A stretch of 64,000 nucleotides of DNA from Flagellimonas chongwuensis (lineage in GTDB: Bacteria > Bacteroidota > Bacteroidia > Flavobacteriales > Flavobacteriaceae): NCBI RefSeq assembly GCF_013376415.1, contig NZ_WYET01000001.1, positions 1,054,001 to 1,118,000 of the forward strand, in the 5' to 3' direction. The notes below the pieces were generated by a model. The model was not told the origin of the DNA. It searched no databases and worked only from the letters and a program-made list of their open reading frames with translations. Below, piece after piece: positions 18,043-26,031 of the stretch. The number at the start of each line of letters is the position of its first letter. Positions within the stretch are counted from its first letter, which is position 1. The position numbers and the translations under genes were made by a program.

Positions 18043-18336
18043 ATGTTTGACAGGTCCCAAATCATACATCTGATACAGCAAGATTTAAAACACAGCCAAC
18101 TCACCGAAAGTTTACGGAATTTAGGTTTGGATGATGGGGGAATGTACAGTTTGGATTTGATGTCGCTAGTAGCTCAGTTGATGCAAGTGCAACCCGAACA
18201 AATGGAAAACTTTGCTGAAATCTATGGTAGTTACTTGGATAAAGCTGCTGAATATCCAGTTACTTATTTGGGAGAACATCTTTTGCCTGTTGCTGAAGCA
18301 TGTTATGCAAGGTTGATGGATAGTAAAGAGGATTGA
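18043..18336 (+). CDS. Hypothetical protein, 97 residues
   Basis: Not recognised. It is a small, acidic, mostly helical soluble protein starting MFDRSQIIHLIQQDLKHSQL, without signal peptide, membrane segment, Cys cluster or known motif. It is preceded by a good promoter at 17989-18019, which supports its being a real gene. It is divergent from the XRE regulator and convergent with the Gp37/Gp68 gene, so it sits inside the accessory islet. A role as partner or target of the XRE protein is possible but unsupported beyond position. Confidence 0.68.
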   Translation: MFDRSQIIHLIQQDLKHSQLTESLRNLGLDDGGMYSLDLMSLVAQLMQVQPEQMENFAEIYGSYLDKAAEYPVTYLGEHLLPVAEACYARLMDSKED

Positions 18337-18396
18337 AAAGCTGCAAAAGGTGTTTTTGTAGTTAAGCGAGCATTGTTATGAACTAGCTTTTTTCAT

Positions 18397-19122
18397 TTAA
18401 ACGCTATGTTGTAATTCAATTTCAGGCATTTCATCATATGTTCTTCCATTCAATATTCTTCCATTTTTCTTTTTGTTTTTACCTCCCCATTGTTTGAAAA
18501 AAAATGCAACATCCGAATTCTTACATTGCTCTTGAATATCAAGCACCCAATCCGCATCCATTGGTCTTGGATTATGTCCGCTTTCTCCACCAACAATAAC
18601 CCAATCAATATTATCTAGATCCATGTTTGGAAGTGGACCTATTAGTGGTTCTAATGATAGGAATTTAACCCTTGCGTTTGTCTTTCTCAAAAAGTCAATT
18701 CTATTTTCAACCTTTTGTTCCTCAACTGAGACACCCATCCAAATATTATGCGTCCATTTTAACTCTTTATGAAGTTCATTTAGTCTTTCAGCTCTTTTCG
18801 TCAAAACTTGAAAAACGTGTTGAGGATTTTCATTCATCACCCTAAAAACCTTTTTTATAAATTCAAGTGGTACTTTTTCGTGAAATAAATCACTCATTGA
18901 GTTTACAAAAACAACTTTTGATTTCTTCCAAGTATATGGTGTTTCCAATGCGTCTTCATGGGTTCTAATTTTGAAATTATCTTTGTACTTTTCGACACCC
19001 ATTGCTTGAAGTCTTTTGGACATTATTTCTGCATAACAGAATTTACAGCCTTGAGATACTTTGGTGCAACCGGTTGTTGGATTCCAAGTCATTTCCGTCC
19101 ATTCTATACTTGATTGAGCCAT
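18397..19122 (-). CDS. Phage Gp37/Gp68 family protein (three-Cys-motif, radical-SAM-like)
   Basis: 241 residues. The N-terminus has the family signature 'WNPTTGCTKVSQGCKFCYAE' with C19, C26 and C29 (C-x6-C-x2-C), the three-Cys motif expected to hold a 4Fe-4S cluster as in radical SAM enzymes. Further conserved blocks are 'VFVNSMSDLFHE', 'QVLTKRAERL', 'WMGVSVEEQ', 'FLSLEPLIG' and 'WVIVGGESG'. This is PF07505 (DUF5131). The reaction is not known. Its start codon overlaps the stop of tcmP by one base (TAATG), so both proteins are made together, as is usual for this pair. The gene is AT-rich relative to the housekeeping genes around it. Confidence 0.93.
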   Translation of the reverse strand: MAQSSIEWTEMTWNPTTGCTKVSQGCKFCYAEIMSKRLQAMGVEKYKDNFKIRTHEDALETPYTWKKSKVVFVNSMSDLFHEKVPLEFIKKVFRVMNENPQHVFQVLTKRAERLNELHKELKWTHNIWMGVSVEEQKVENRIDFLRKTNARVKFLSLEPLIGPLPNMDLDNIDWVIVGGESGHNPRPMDADWVLDIQEQCKNSDVAFFFKQWGGKNKKKNGRILNGRTYDEMPEIELQHSV

Positions 19123-20234
19123 TATTTTAATTTTATTGTTAGCTTATTAAAATGCTCTTTAAATTCTCTATAGTTTATGTAAAAGGCACCTTTTCTAGTG
19201 TTTGATTTATCTTCTTTGATTATATCTAGTCTATTATCAGATTGAAGTTTTTTTAATATTTCCGTAGAGTGTTTTGGTAAAAATCCTGCTCTCAATGTGA
19301 ATTCATAAATTTCTCCGTTCGTCCTTAACTGTTTTAAATAATCCAGTAATAGTTCCTCGAGTCTATTTGTTTCTAACACCGAAAAAAGTGTGGATTGTCC
19401 GCTATTATATTTCCAACCGCGACCTTGTTCATTATCGATGTCCCATTTAGTTTCTAGCATTTTTTCATAACCTCGAATATGCGAACTGAAGAAAAATAGG
19501 CAGAAAACGGTATTTTCTTCTTTTTTCAAGGTAAAGTTATCAACGAAATAGTCTTTACCTATAAACTTTTGAAAACCGTCTTTCAGGGAACGAATATACT
19601 TCCATTCATTATTTAGCTTTTCCTTGTTGATGCCTAATTGTTTGTTAAAATTCTCTAATACTTCTGGAGTCCCAGATTTTGAAAATCGATACATAAATTG
19701 AATAGGTAACCATAATAGAACTTCTGAGTTATTATTACAGTCCAGTAAATTCAGGATGTGTTGAGCTTTTATCTCTTTATAGCCAAATGGGTCAATAAAT
19801 ACAAAAGCCTTAGTGTTTTTGAACTTTTTAAATTGATTAGGAAGTTCCTCTACAATTTCAAGATAATCTTTATTGATTAAGTTCAAAGTCCCAAAATTGG
19901 GATAGTGTAATTTGTTTTCCTTTATGTGCTTATCGAGTGTATAGATTCTATCGCTGTCAATATCATTAAAATGGCAATGAATTTGAGGTGATTTAACTTT
20001 TCTCTTGTTTATAAATTGATAAAATGTTTGCTTTACTTTTTTTAATGCAATAACGGGACTTCCTTCTCCGCCATTTTCATAAACTCCAGGACCGCAGAAT
20101 AAGTCGACTATATGAATTGCTTTTGTATATCCATCATTGCAGATTATGTTCAAATACTTCTGAACGTAGTCCCCAAATAGCTTGACTTTGGCTTCTGAAT
20201 GGTTTAATAAATTTACCTGTGATTTCTTGCTCAT
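19122..20234 (-). CDS. tcmP: Three-Cys-motif partner protein TcmP
   Basis: 370 residues from the ATG at 20234; an in-frame TTG 12 bp upstream is less likely. The N-terminal half looks like a Rossmann nucleic-acid methyltransferase: 'VDLFCGPGVYENG' (44-55, SAM-binding motif I) and 'FVFIDPFGYKEI' (about 144-155, motif IV-like). The C-terminal ~100 residues resemble a winged helix ('LRAGFLPKHSTEILKKLQSD'). The family is defined by its constant neighbour, the Gp37/Gp68 three-Cys-motif protein, which follows here with 1-bp overlap. A joint modification of DNA or RNA is a reasonable inference, not established. putAbiC lies 56 bp upstream on the same strand. Confidence 0.92.
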   Translation of the reverse strand: MSKKSQVNLLNHSEAKVKLFGDYVQKYLNIICNDGYTKAIHIVDLFCGPGVYENGGEGSPVIALKKVKQTFYQFINKRKVKSPQIHCHFNDIDSDRIYTLDKHIKENKLHYPNFGTLNLINKDYLEIVEELPNQFKKFKNTKAFVFIDPFGYKEIKAQHILNLLDCNNNSEVLLWLPIQFMYRFSKSGTPEVLENFNKQLGINKEKLNNEWKYIRSLKDGFQKFIGKDYFVDNFTLKKEENTVFCLFFFSSHIRGYEKMLETKWDIDNEQGRGWKYNSGQSTLFSVLETNRLEELLLDYLKQLRTNGEIYEFTLRAGFLPKHSTEILKKLQSDNRLDIIKEDKSNTRKGAFYINYREFKEHFNKLTIKLK

Positions 20235-20290
20235 TGGTTTCTTCAAATTTTAGATGAACGGTAAGGTTTAAGCCATTTCTAACAAAAATA

Positions 20291-21505
20291 TTAGCCGCCA
20301 GCTATTATTTTTTTGTATGTAATATCTTCTTTATACTCAAAATCAACTTTTGGATAAAACTTTCTATATCCAAATTCATAATATTGACTTCCTGGTAGAT
20401 TTTTTATTAAATTATATCTTGTGATAAATTTGAAATTTTCTGGTTTGTTACCATTTTCTAAGTTTTCAATATCCGCATTGTATTCCCATCTCATTCCTAT
20501 AGAGCTTAAACTGTTGAAGAAAATCAAGTATTGTTCATATGTAGAGAGTTGAGAACGTATCGACTTTGCATAAAAATATCTTTCGTCTTCAGTTAAGAAA
20601 TTTTGTTGTGATAAAAATTTAAATGATTGAAACAAATGACGAAAATAATGCCCAAACCTATGTTGATGTCCTCCGTAATATTTTACTAACTTTAAATTTG
20701 AAAATAAACTTTGGTATTCGTTATCAATATTATTCTTATTTGTGCTTCTATAATGGTTATAAACTTGTTCAAAGCATATTTTCATTTGAGATACATTTTT
20801 ACCAACAAAATTTTTCCATTCTTTAAAAGCCTTCTTCTTTTCTTCTTTTGGTTTTAATTGTAAAAATGTTTTTAATCTTATCATGAATTCCTTGTTGTAT
20901 CTATGATAAAATTTATGAAGTAGAATTGTGTCACTTTCTTTTGAAACTCCATAATAGAAAAAACAGAAAGCTATATCAACAAAAGCAAGTTCTTTTATGG
21001 TTGCTCTACAATTATTAACTTTTTTTATTTTACTTATTTCAGCTTGGTAGTCGGGTTTGAAAACTTCTAACTCAGGATACATCTTTTCAAATCTCTTCAC
21101 TTCATGGAAACAATCCATAAACTCTTGCACTACTATTCTAAAGACCTTTCTTGATTCAGATTTTTCGAGTTTAGATTTATAAAATTTAGTATACTCCAAT
21201 TCACTGATGTTATCTCTATGTAGATTTATAAGTTGATATAATCTTGATTCAAAACTCTGTTTAATTCCTGACTTTCTTTGTTCATTTAGAGTTAAATATA
21301 AAAAGTAAAATGCTGCACCACTTATTATTGTGCCTAGGAAACCACCAATAAAATCTCCAACTTGTCCAGTTGCTGCAAAATCTAACTTATCATAGTTCCA
21401 AATCCAATATCCATCAATAGCTGTGGCAATTAAAAAATACACCAATATTATACCTACCGACACCAATAACCCTATGGTGAGATTTTTTACTTGATTTTCA
21501 TTCAT
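20291..21505 (-). CDS. Putative phage abortive infection membrane protein (PutAbiC-like)
   Basis: 404 residues. Two N-terminal membrane helices (about 9-30 and 52-72) precede a long, basic, helix-rich cytoplasmic part. The block 'KYYGGHQHRFGHYFRHLFQS' (about 273-292) is the hallmark of the putative AbiC family (PF16872), with 'LSTYEQYLIFFNSLS' further on. AbiC proteins of lactococci stop phage growth by killing or arresting the infected cell; the mechanism is unknown. The gene is AT-rich and lies directly upstream of tcmP and the Gp37/Gp68 gene on the same strand, suggesting one defence transcript. Confidence 0.88.
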   Translation of the reverse strand: MNENQVKNLTIGLLVSVGIILVYFLIATAIDGYWIWNYDKLDFAATGQVGDFIGGFLGTIISGAAFYFLYLTLNEQRKSGIKQSFESRLYQLINLHRDNISELEYTKFYKSKLEKSESRKVFRIVVQEFMDCFHEVKRFEKMYPELEVFKPDYQAEISKIKKVNNCRATIKELAFVDIAFCFFYYGVSKESDTILLHKFYHRYNKEFMIRLKTFLQLKPKEEKKKAFKEWKNFVGKNVSQMKICFEQVYNHYRSTNKNNIDNEYQSLFSNLKLVKYYGGHQHRFGHYFRHLFQSFKFLSQQNFLTEDERYFYAKSIRSQLSTYEQYLIFFNSLSSIGMRWEYNADIENLENGNKPENFKFITRYNLIKNLPGSQYYEFGYRKFYPKVDFEYKEDITYKKIIAGG

Positions 21506-21837
21506 TTCCGAATCAATTGGTTTTCAGGTTGTTGACAATTTTTTTTAATAAGCATAAAACTTGCACATTTAAACCCAAATTAGGTCCTATGCAAAAACAT
21601 ATTGTGCTGTAAAGTTATTGGGGAAAGGGGCTGCGAATGGCAAATTACTAATTACCAACAAATTACCATTGTGGAAAAACCTTAAAAAAACTAGGGGTTT
21701 TCTACAATTTGCAATAAACAGTTGACAATTATCAATTTTTTGGGTTACGGGTTACGGGTTACGGGTTACGGGTTACGGGTTAAGGGTAGAATGGGTTAAA
21801 GGTTAAATGGTGAAAGGTGAAGGGGGAAGTGATTGGT
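21506..21837. repeat. Geneless stretch with dispersed repeat copy 1 and heptamer tandem repeat
   Basis: No coding frame. About 21640-21702 is a copy of a dispersed repeat whose best-conserved core (27 identical bases, 21676-21702, containing AAAACC...CTAGGGGTTTTC) recurs at 24745-24771 in the same orientation. Then 21742-21783 holds five perfect GGGTTAC units plus one GGGTTAA, followed by degenerate GGTTAAA/GGTGAAA units to about 21830. Confidence 0.85.
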
Positions 21838-22482
21838 TTACTGCTTATGGTTTGCTCTTCTCGTTTTTTTGAGGCTAGGTAGCCATATCATAACAATTTC
21901 AACAATAATCAAGGGCACAAAAGAGAAAATCCATTCATTAACCGTTCTTTCTACTTCTGCATTATGGATTGGGCCATATAAAAAATCCAATGGCAGTATT
22001 TGGTACAATCTTACAAAAACAAAAGCCAAGGCGAGGGTATAGCTTCGGGTCATAAATTGTTGGTGGGCGACTATATTTTTCCTACGAATGGCTATCCAAG
22101 CGCACGCGGTGGTCAGTAGAAACAGAACCGATAGTAAAAACAAAGGGTAACGGCATCCAGCGCAATCGTTGATCAATGAAAGTCGTAAGGCTGAGATTCC
22201 GGCAATGAGCGAGCCAACAATGTATAGTTTGCCAGCCATTCGGTGATAGCGAATATATTTTTTACGAACGGACGGCCAAAACTGCACCGGCCCCAAAAAG
22301 AGAGAGAAGGTGGCTCCTACCATGTGGGCAACGAACCAAATTTGATTTGTGAACAGGGTAGTGCCAAAGCGTTCGTTCCTATAACCATAAAAATAGGCAA
22401 ACACGTTATAGTAATAGAAATAAACGGAAATAGCTATAATGATTGTCCAGAAAATGAAGGTCAATATTCTTTTTGCTTTCAT
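21838..22482 (-). CDS. DUF2306 membrane protein
   Basis: 214 residues with five to six hydrophobic helices. 'RYHRMAGKLYIVGSLIAGISAL' and 'HQQFMTRSYTLALAFVFVRLY' are typical of DUF2306 (PF10067), a family of integral membrane proteins. Conserved His residues (RYHRMAG, AHQQFM, VAHMVGA) recall haem-binding cytochrome b-type membrane proteins such as cytochrome b561, but this is only a resemblance. It is isolated: repeat-rich DNA follows it and ~160 bp of non-coding DNA separates its start from the lipoprotein gene. Confidence 0.85.
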   Translation of the reverse strand: MKAKRILTFIFWTIIIAISVYFYYYNVFAYFYGYRNERFGTTLFTNQIWFVAHMVGATFSLFLGPVQFWPSVRKKYIRYHRMAGKLYIVGSLIAGISALRLSLINDCAGCRYPLFLLSVLFLLTTACAWIAIRRKNIVAHQQFMTRSYTLALAFVFVRLYQILPLDFLYGPIHNAEVERTVNEWIFSFVPLIIVEIVMIWLPSLKKTRRANHKQ

Positions 22483-22641
22483 AGAACAACCGTTTAGTTG
22501 GATAGTAAGGTGAACGAACTAGCAATGCACCGACAGCATTATGTAAGGTATTACAGGTCTATTTTTGAAAATAAAGGAAGGGGAATTGTTTTCAAGATAC
22601 TAATAATCAGTGAAATGTAATCAATAATTTAGGTTAAAAGG

Positions 22642-22959
22642 TCAGGATTGGGTTTTGAGGATTAACAGTTGCTTATTGGCTAGGCTATCATTTTTTATTT
22701 CAATGGTGTAATTTGGGTTTATGGTATCCAAAATGGTCTCCAAACGGCCCATGGGATATGGTTTGCCATTGACCCAAAGTTCTTGATACCCTTTGGAGCC
22801 TTCCTTGTTGAGCAAGCTCCGCAGCACCAAATGCTGTTTTTCCGACTCCTGCGCCGGCACTTCCGTTCCCGTGGTGTCAACCTTGTTAAAGGGACCGCAG
22901 GAAACTATTAAAATTAGTGTGCAAAACAGATAAGCGTTCAATAATCCTTTTGTTCTCAT
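22642..22959 (-). CDS. Hypothetical lipoprotein, last gene of the fulvocin-like operon
   Basis: 105 residues with a signal peptide ending in a lipobox (LIVSCGPF, Cys21). The short mature part (KQHLVLRSLLNKEGSKGYQE and 'LWVNGKPYPMGRLETILDTI') reads as a small mixed alpha/beta domain that I do not recognise. It starts 3 bp after the stop of the TlpA-like gene, so it belongs to the same transcript and could be an immunity or helper lipoprotein for the candidate bacteriocin; that is inference from position only. Confidence 0.7.
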   Translation of the reverse strand: MRTKGLLNAYLFCTLILIVSCGPFNKVDTTGTEVPAQESEKQHLVLRSLLNKEGSKGYQELWVNGKPYPMGRLETILDTINPNYTIEIKNDSLANKQLLILKTQS

Positions 22960-22962
22960 GCG

Positions 22963-23820
22963 CTATCGATTTTCGGGAATTAAAATACCATTTTCCTTGA
23001 TAATCTTTTGAAGTTGTCGGTCCAGATTATCAATATAAATACTCTCGCCAGTCACAAAATTACCGCTGTAGATAATGGTGCTGTCTTTTAGAATGATCAA
23101 ATGTGGATAAGCGTTGAACCCCAAAGTGTCCTGTACCTTTTTCATGTTTTCCCCATAAATGGTGGTGTAAGAGTGTCCCAATCTGGCCTCGACCTGGATG
23201 CGCTCTTCAAAACCTTGATTTTTTAAAGGTATGTTTACGGAGTAAATGGCAATATCCGGGTGTTGGTATTTTTCACTTATTCTTTCGAAGTATGGAAATT
23301 TTTCAAAGCAAGGTTTGCAAGAGGTGTTCCAAAAATCCAATACAGTAATTTTTTTATCAAATGGAACGGTGTCCTTGTCTTTATTTGTAAAAACCAAGTT
23401 TGTGGGAAAAGGCTTGGCTACATAAAATTTGGAATCGTCGGTCAAGGCCAAGAACATACTTGGATAACCGTATTTACCCAAAAATATCACAAACAAAAAG
23501 GTACATATAAACTTGGGCAAAAAATGGGATATTCTTGCCCATCTGCCCAAAAGGATACAAGCCGGAATAAAGATTAAATAAAGGATAGACCTCTTAAAAT
23601 CCATGTCTATCAGAGAAGGAATTAAAATCAATAGCCATAGGGGCAAAAAAGCCCAAAGCATTTGTTGTTTTACCTTTCCTATTAGAAAGTAGGATGTCAA
23701 AAAACACACGATTAAGGTAGTGGGTAAAATATAGAAGTGATCCCCATACGAAATAAGGCCCGTTAGCATGTAGGCAACAGGAACAATAAAGTATTTGAGT
23801 TTTTGGAATATTGTTTTCAT
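22963..23820 (-). CDS. Membrane TlpA-like thioredoxin protein
   Basis: 285 residues. The first ~115 residues hold about five hydrophobic helices, followed by a thioredoxin-fold domain (about 135-285) facing the periplasm, with the redox motif CKPC (C168 and C171 in FWNTSCKPCF) and the cis-Pro region 'FNAYPHLIIL'. It resembles MauE/DoxX-TlpA type redox proteins that make or reduce disulfides in exported proteins. Placed between a six-Cys bacteriocin-like precursor and a lipoprotein, it could handle disulfides of that peptide. Gap to the precursor gene is 45 bp, to the lipoprotein 3 bp. Confidence 0.85.
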   Translation of the reverse strand: MKTIFQKLKYFIVPVAYMLTGLISYGDHFYILPTTLIVCFLTSYFLIGKVKQQMLWAFLPLWLLILIPSLIDMDFKRSILYLIFIPACILLGRWARISHFLPKFICTFLFVIFLGKYGYPSMFLALTDDSKFYVAKPFPTNLVFTNKDKDTVPFDKKITVLDFWNTSCKPCFEKFPYFERISEKYQHPDIAIYSVNIPLKNQGFEERIQVEARLGHSYTTIYGENMKKVQDTLGFNAYPHLIILKDSTIIYSGNFVTGESIYIDNLDRQLQKIIKENGILIPENR

Positions 23821-23865
23821 AAGAAGGCTTTTCTGCCCCTGAAAATCAGGGGCAGATTTTAGAAA

Positions 23866-24486
23866 TTAAACTACTTCTTCGCAACTTTGCAACCATAAGA
23901 ACCCGCAGCCTGTGGTCGTTTCGTTACAATTGGTATTTGAATAACCATTGTTGTACCAATCGCATGTCCAGCTACAATTGCAGTCTGGTGAGCTTCCTGT
24001 AATATTGATATTCTTTTTCTTTTCCAAAGAGCCTAGTTTCAGTAAGTTTTCTTGTAGGTCAATCGAAATAACATTGTCATGAAAACCACCATTGTTTTTT
24101 GGTGAATAGTCTTCCAAGGAGCCAAACATCATTAGAAAGTCATACTCAGGAGTTATTTTGGCAAGTTCAACAGCCAACAATGATATTTTTTCTAAATCAG
24201 AAGAATCATCTTTTAATTGCTGTGTCAAATTGTCTATTAAATTATCATGATTTGGTGATAGGTGTAGACCTTTTAATTGATTGAGTTTCTCTATCCATAA
24301 ATCATTTTTTGCTGAATCTTTTAGACTTGAATAGTCAGTTTTTACTTGTCTATACTCTTTACCGGTTAGGAAAGTTGCACGAAGCTCACTGGTTTCTTGA
24401 AGCAAATCACTTTGTTGGTCAGAACAAGAAGTAGACAATAGAATTGCAATAACAATGAGGTTAAGCGTTTTATGATACTTGAACAT
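23866..24486 (-). CDS. Bacteriocin fulvocin C-related precursor (candidate)
   Basis: 206 residues with a signal peptide and lipobox-like LLSTSC (Cys21). Residues 25-155 are a helix-rich, polar leader-like region. The last ~40 residues are compositionally distinct: six Cys (169, 171, 175, 187, 194, 202) among Asn, Thr, Trp and Gly, with 'TTGCGF' near the end. The CxC start and the TGCG block resemble the Cys-rich bacteriocin fulvocin C of Myxococcus as I recall it, and Bacteroidota proteins of this layout are annotated as fulvocin C-related. A lysine patch (EKKKN, 155-159) just before the Cys-rich tail is a possible processing site. It heads the three-gene operon with the TlpA-like protein and lipoprotein. 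Confidence 0.72.
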   Translation of the reverse strand: MFKYHKTLNLIVIAILLSTSCSDQQSDLLQETSELRATFLTGKEYRQVKTDYSSLKDSAKNDLWIEKLNQLKGLHLSPNHDNLIDNLTQQLKDDSSDLEKISLLAVELAKITPEYDFLMMFGSLEDYSPKNNGGFHDNVISIDLQENLLKLGSLEKKKNINITGSSPDCNCSWTCDWYNNGYSNTNCNETTTGCGFLWLQSCEEVV

Positions 24487-24932
24487 TTTGTTGGATTTAA
24501 GATATTAGTAATACCCTACTCTTTCGATTTTCGAATACTCGTCCAATTATTTTTGGTGTCTTTTTTTGGCTTTCACATGTTTTGACGTTGGATGGTCAGT
24601 CCGCTTGTAACCTCTTAGTGTTTAGACTAACAGGTATAGGGGGTTATCCTATGACATTGGGTCATAGTTACAATACGTGTTGAAATAAATTAATGGGAGG
24701 TTGAGGTCGCAAAATACTATTTGCCAGCAAATTGACATTGCAGTAAAACCTTAAAAAAACTAGGGGTTTTCCATAAATACGAAGTGTAAAGTTGGAAGTA
24801 CGAAGGCAAGGGTCGGTTTTGGGTGAAGGTGAAGCGGTAAAGGGTAAAAAGGTTAAGGGTTAACGGTTTTGTGGAAAAGGTGGTGGGAGCATGTAGATTA
24901 TCTATAAACGATATAGCTTTCCTAACTCCTAC
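24487..24932. other. Geneless stretch with two hairpins and dispersed repeat copy 2
   Basis: No coding frame is credible. Two inverted repeats follow each other: CCTCTTAGT/ACTAACAGG at 24611-24634 (one mismatch, 6-nt loop) and CTATGAC/GTCATAG at 24649-24667 (perfect, 5-nt loop). Repeat copy 2 is at about 24708-24771, and a GGTGAAG/GGTTAAG-rich tail runs to about 24870, as after copy 1. Confidence 0.75.
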
Positions 24933-26030
24933 TCAGTCCTTCTCACTTTGTTCTTTCGCGGTTTCCTGTACGTTTTTAAACTCGATATCATCGTCTATGA
25001 TGCCTTTGAACGCTTTGATCCAGGCATTTTTAAAAATGTTCGTCACGGTGGGCCACGTTTTCGTCCTCACGTTCTTTAAATCGCCTTCAATGGGCACTTT
25101 GGTAGCGAGGGTATTTTCCTTGTGGTTTTTTAGGATAAACTTAAAAAGGCCCACAAAGCCTTCCCACAGTGTTTCTAAAAACGCATCTTCCTTGCCAATG
25201 AGCTTGGCATCTTTGATAATGGGTTTTATATAGCCTTTCAGGTAGCCATCGGCTATGGCCATTTCGCTATAAAGGTTAAAATTGCCCTTGTCAAAATCGA
25301 GTCCTGCGTAGTGGTTCGTAAAATCGTTGAGGGATGTGGCGTTGGCATTCTCCAACGTCAAGGAAAGGTCCATATCGGGAATCTGCTTTACCAAATCCAT
25401 TTGACCTTCCAAATGCAGGTCGCCACCACCAATACTTACCGCATCGGCAGATAGGTTACTGGGCAATCGCGCTTCTTTCCGGACCACATTGCGAAGGTTA
25501 GTTGCATAGAGCTCCAAGTTTTCCAGATGTAGGTCAATGTTGGGGTCGGCTGTCAACTGTACAAAGGCGACCTTGCCGTTGTGTATTTCCAGATTGTTGA
25601 TGTCGATGGGTACCAAATCGGTAAGTGCCTTGGACCAATCCTCCACATCGGCATCTTCGGGCGTTGCCTTTTGTTGGTCCTCGAACACATAAATCATCTC
25701 GGGGCGCGTCATGTTGATCTCGCTCACAATCTCTCCCTTGAACAACGAAGCCCACTCAATGGAAATATTCGTCCGTTCAAAATTGAGAAAGGGAATTTCC
25801 GTATCGGCGTTCACTTTGTTCAAATACAGTTGATGAATGGTATAGGCACCCGTAATCAAAGAGAGGTCAATGTCCTCCACATGGCCATAGTGGCCGGGAA
25901 TATCGGCCAAAACCTTGTTCACATAGTTTTTTACAATGTAGGGCAGCGCAATCCGGAGACCTATCAGCAAAATGAGAATAATCAAAGGGACCAGGTACCG
26001 CTTCCGTTTGTATATTTTCTTTTTGGCCAT
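24933..26030 (-). CDS. DUF748 / AsmA-like protein
   Basis: 365 residues from the ATG at 26030, one base after the stop of the upstream gene; a GTG 12 bp earlier would overlap that gene. A Lys/Arg-rich start (MAKKKIYKRKRY) leads into one membrane helix (about 11-30), then a periplasmic beta-rich domain with 'VEDIDLSLITGAYTIHQLYL' and 'INNLEIHNGKVAFVQL', typical of DUF748/AsmA-like proteins. The family belongs to the bridge-like, TamB-related group thought to act in lipid or outer-membrane homeostasis. It pairs with the larger paralogue immediately upstream. Confidence 0.82.
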   Translation of the reverse strand: MAKKKIYKRKRYLVPLIILILLIGLRIALPYIVKNYVNKVLADIPGHYGHVEDIDLSLITGAYTIHQLYLNKVNADTEIPFLNFERTNISIEWASLFKGEIVSEINMTRPEMIYVFEDQQKATPEDADVEDWSKALTDLVPIDINNLEIHNGKVAFVQLTADPNIDLHLENLELYATNLRNVVRKEARLPSNLSADAVSIGGGDLHLEGQMDLVKQIPDMDLSLTLENANATSLNDFTNHYAGLDFDKGNFNLYSEMAIADGYLKGYIKPIIKDAKLIGKEDAFLETLWEGFVGLFKFILKNHKENTLATKVPIEGDLKNVRTKTWPTVTNIFKNAWIKAFKGIIDDDIEFKNVQETAKEQSEKD

Positions 26031-26031
26031 C

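Noticed and set aside
21742..21783. CRISPR-like array
   Set aside because: The units are contiguous 7-mers without spacers, so it is a simple tandem repeat. No cas gene is present in the window.
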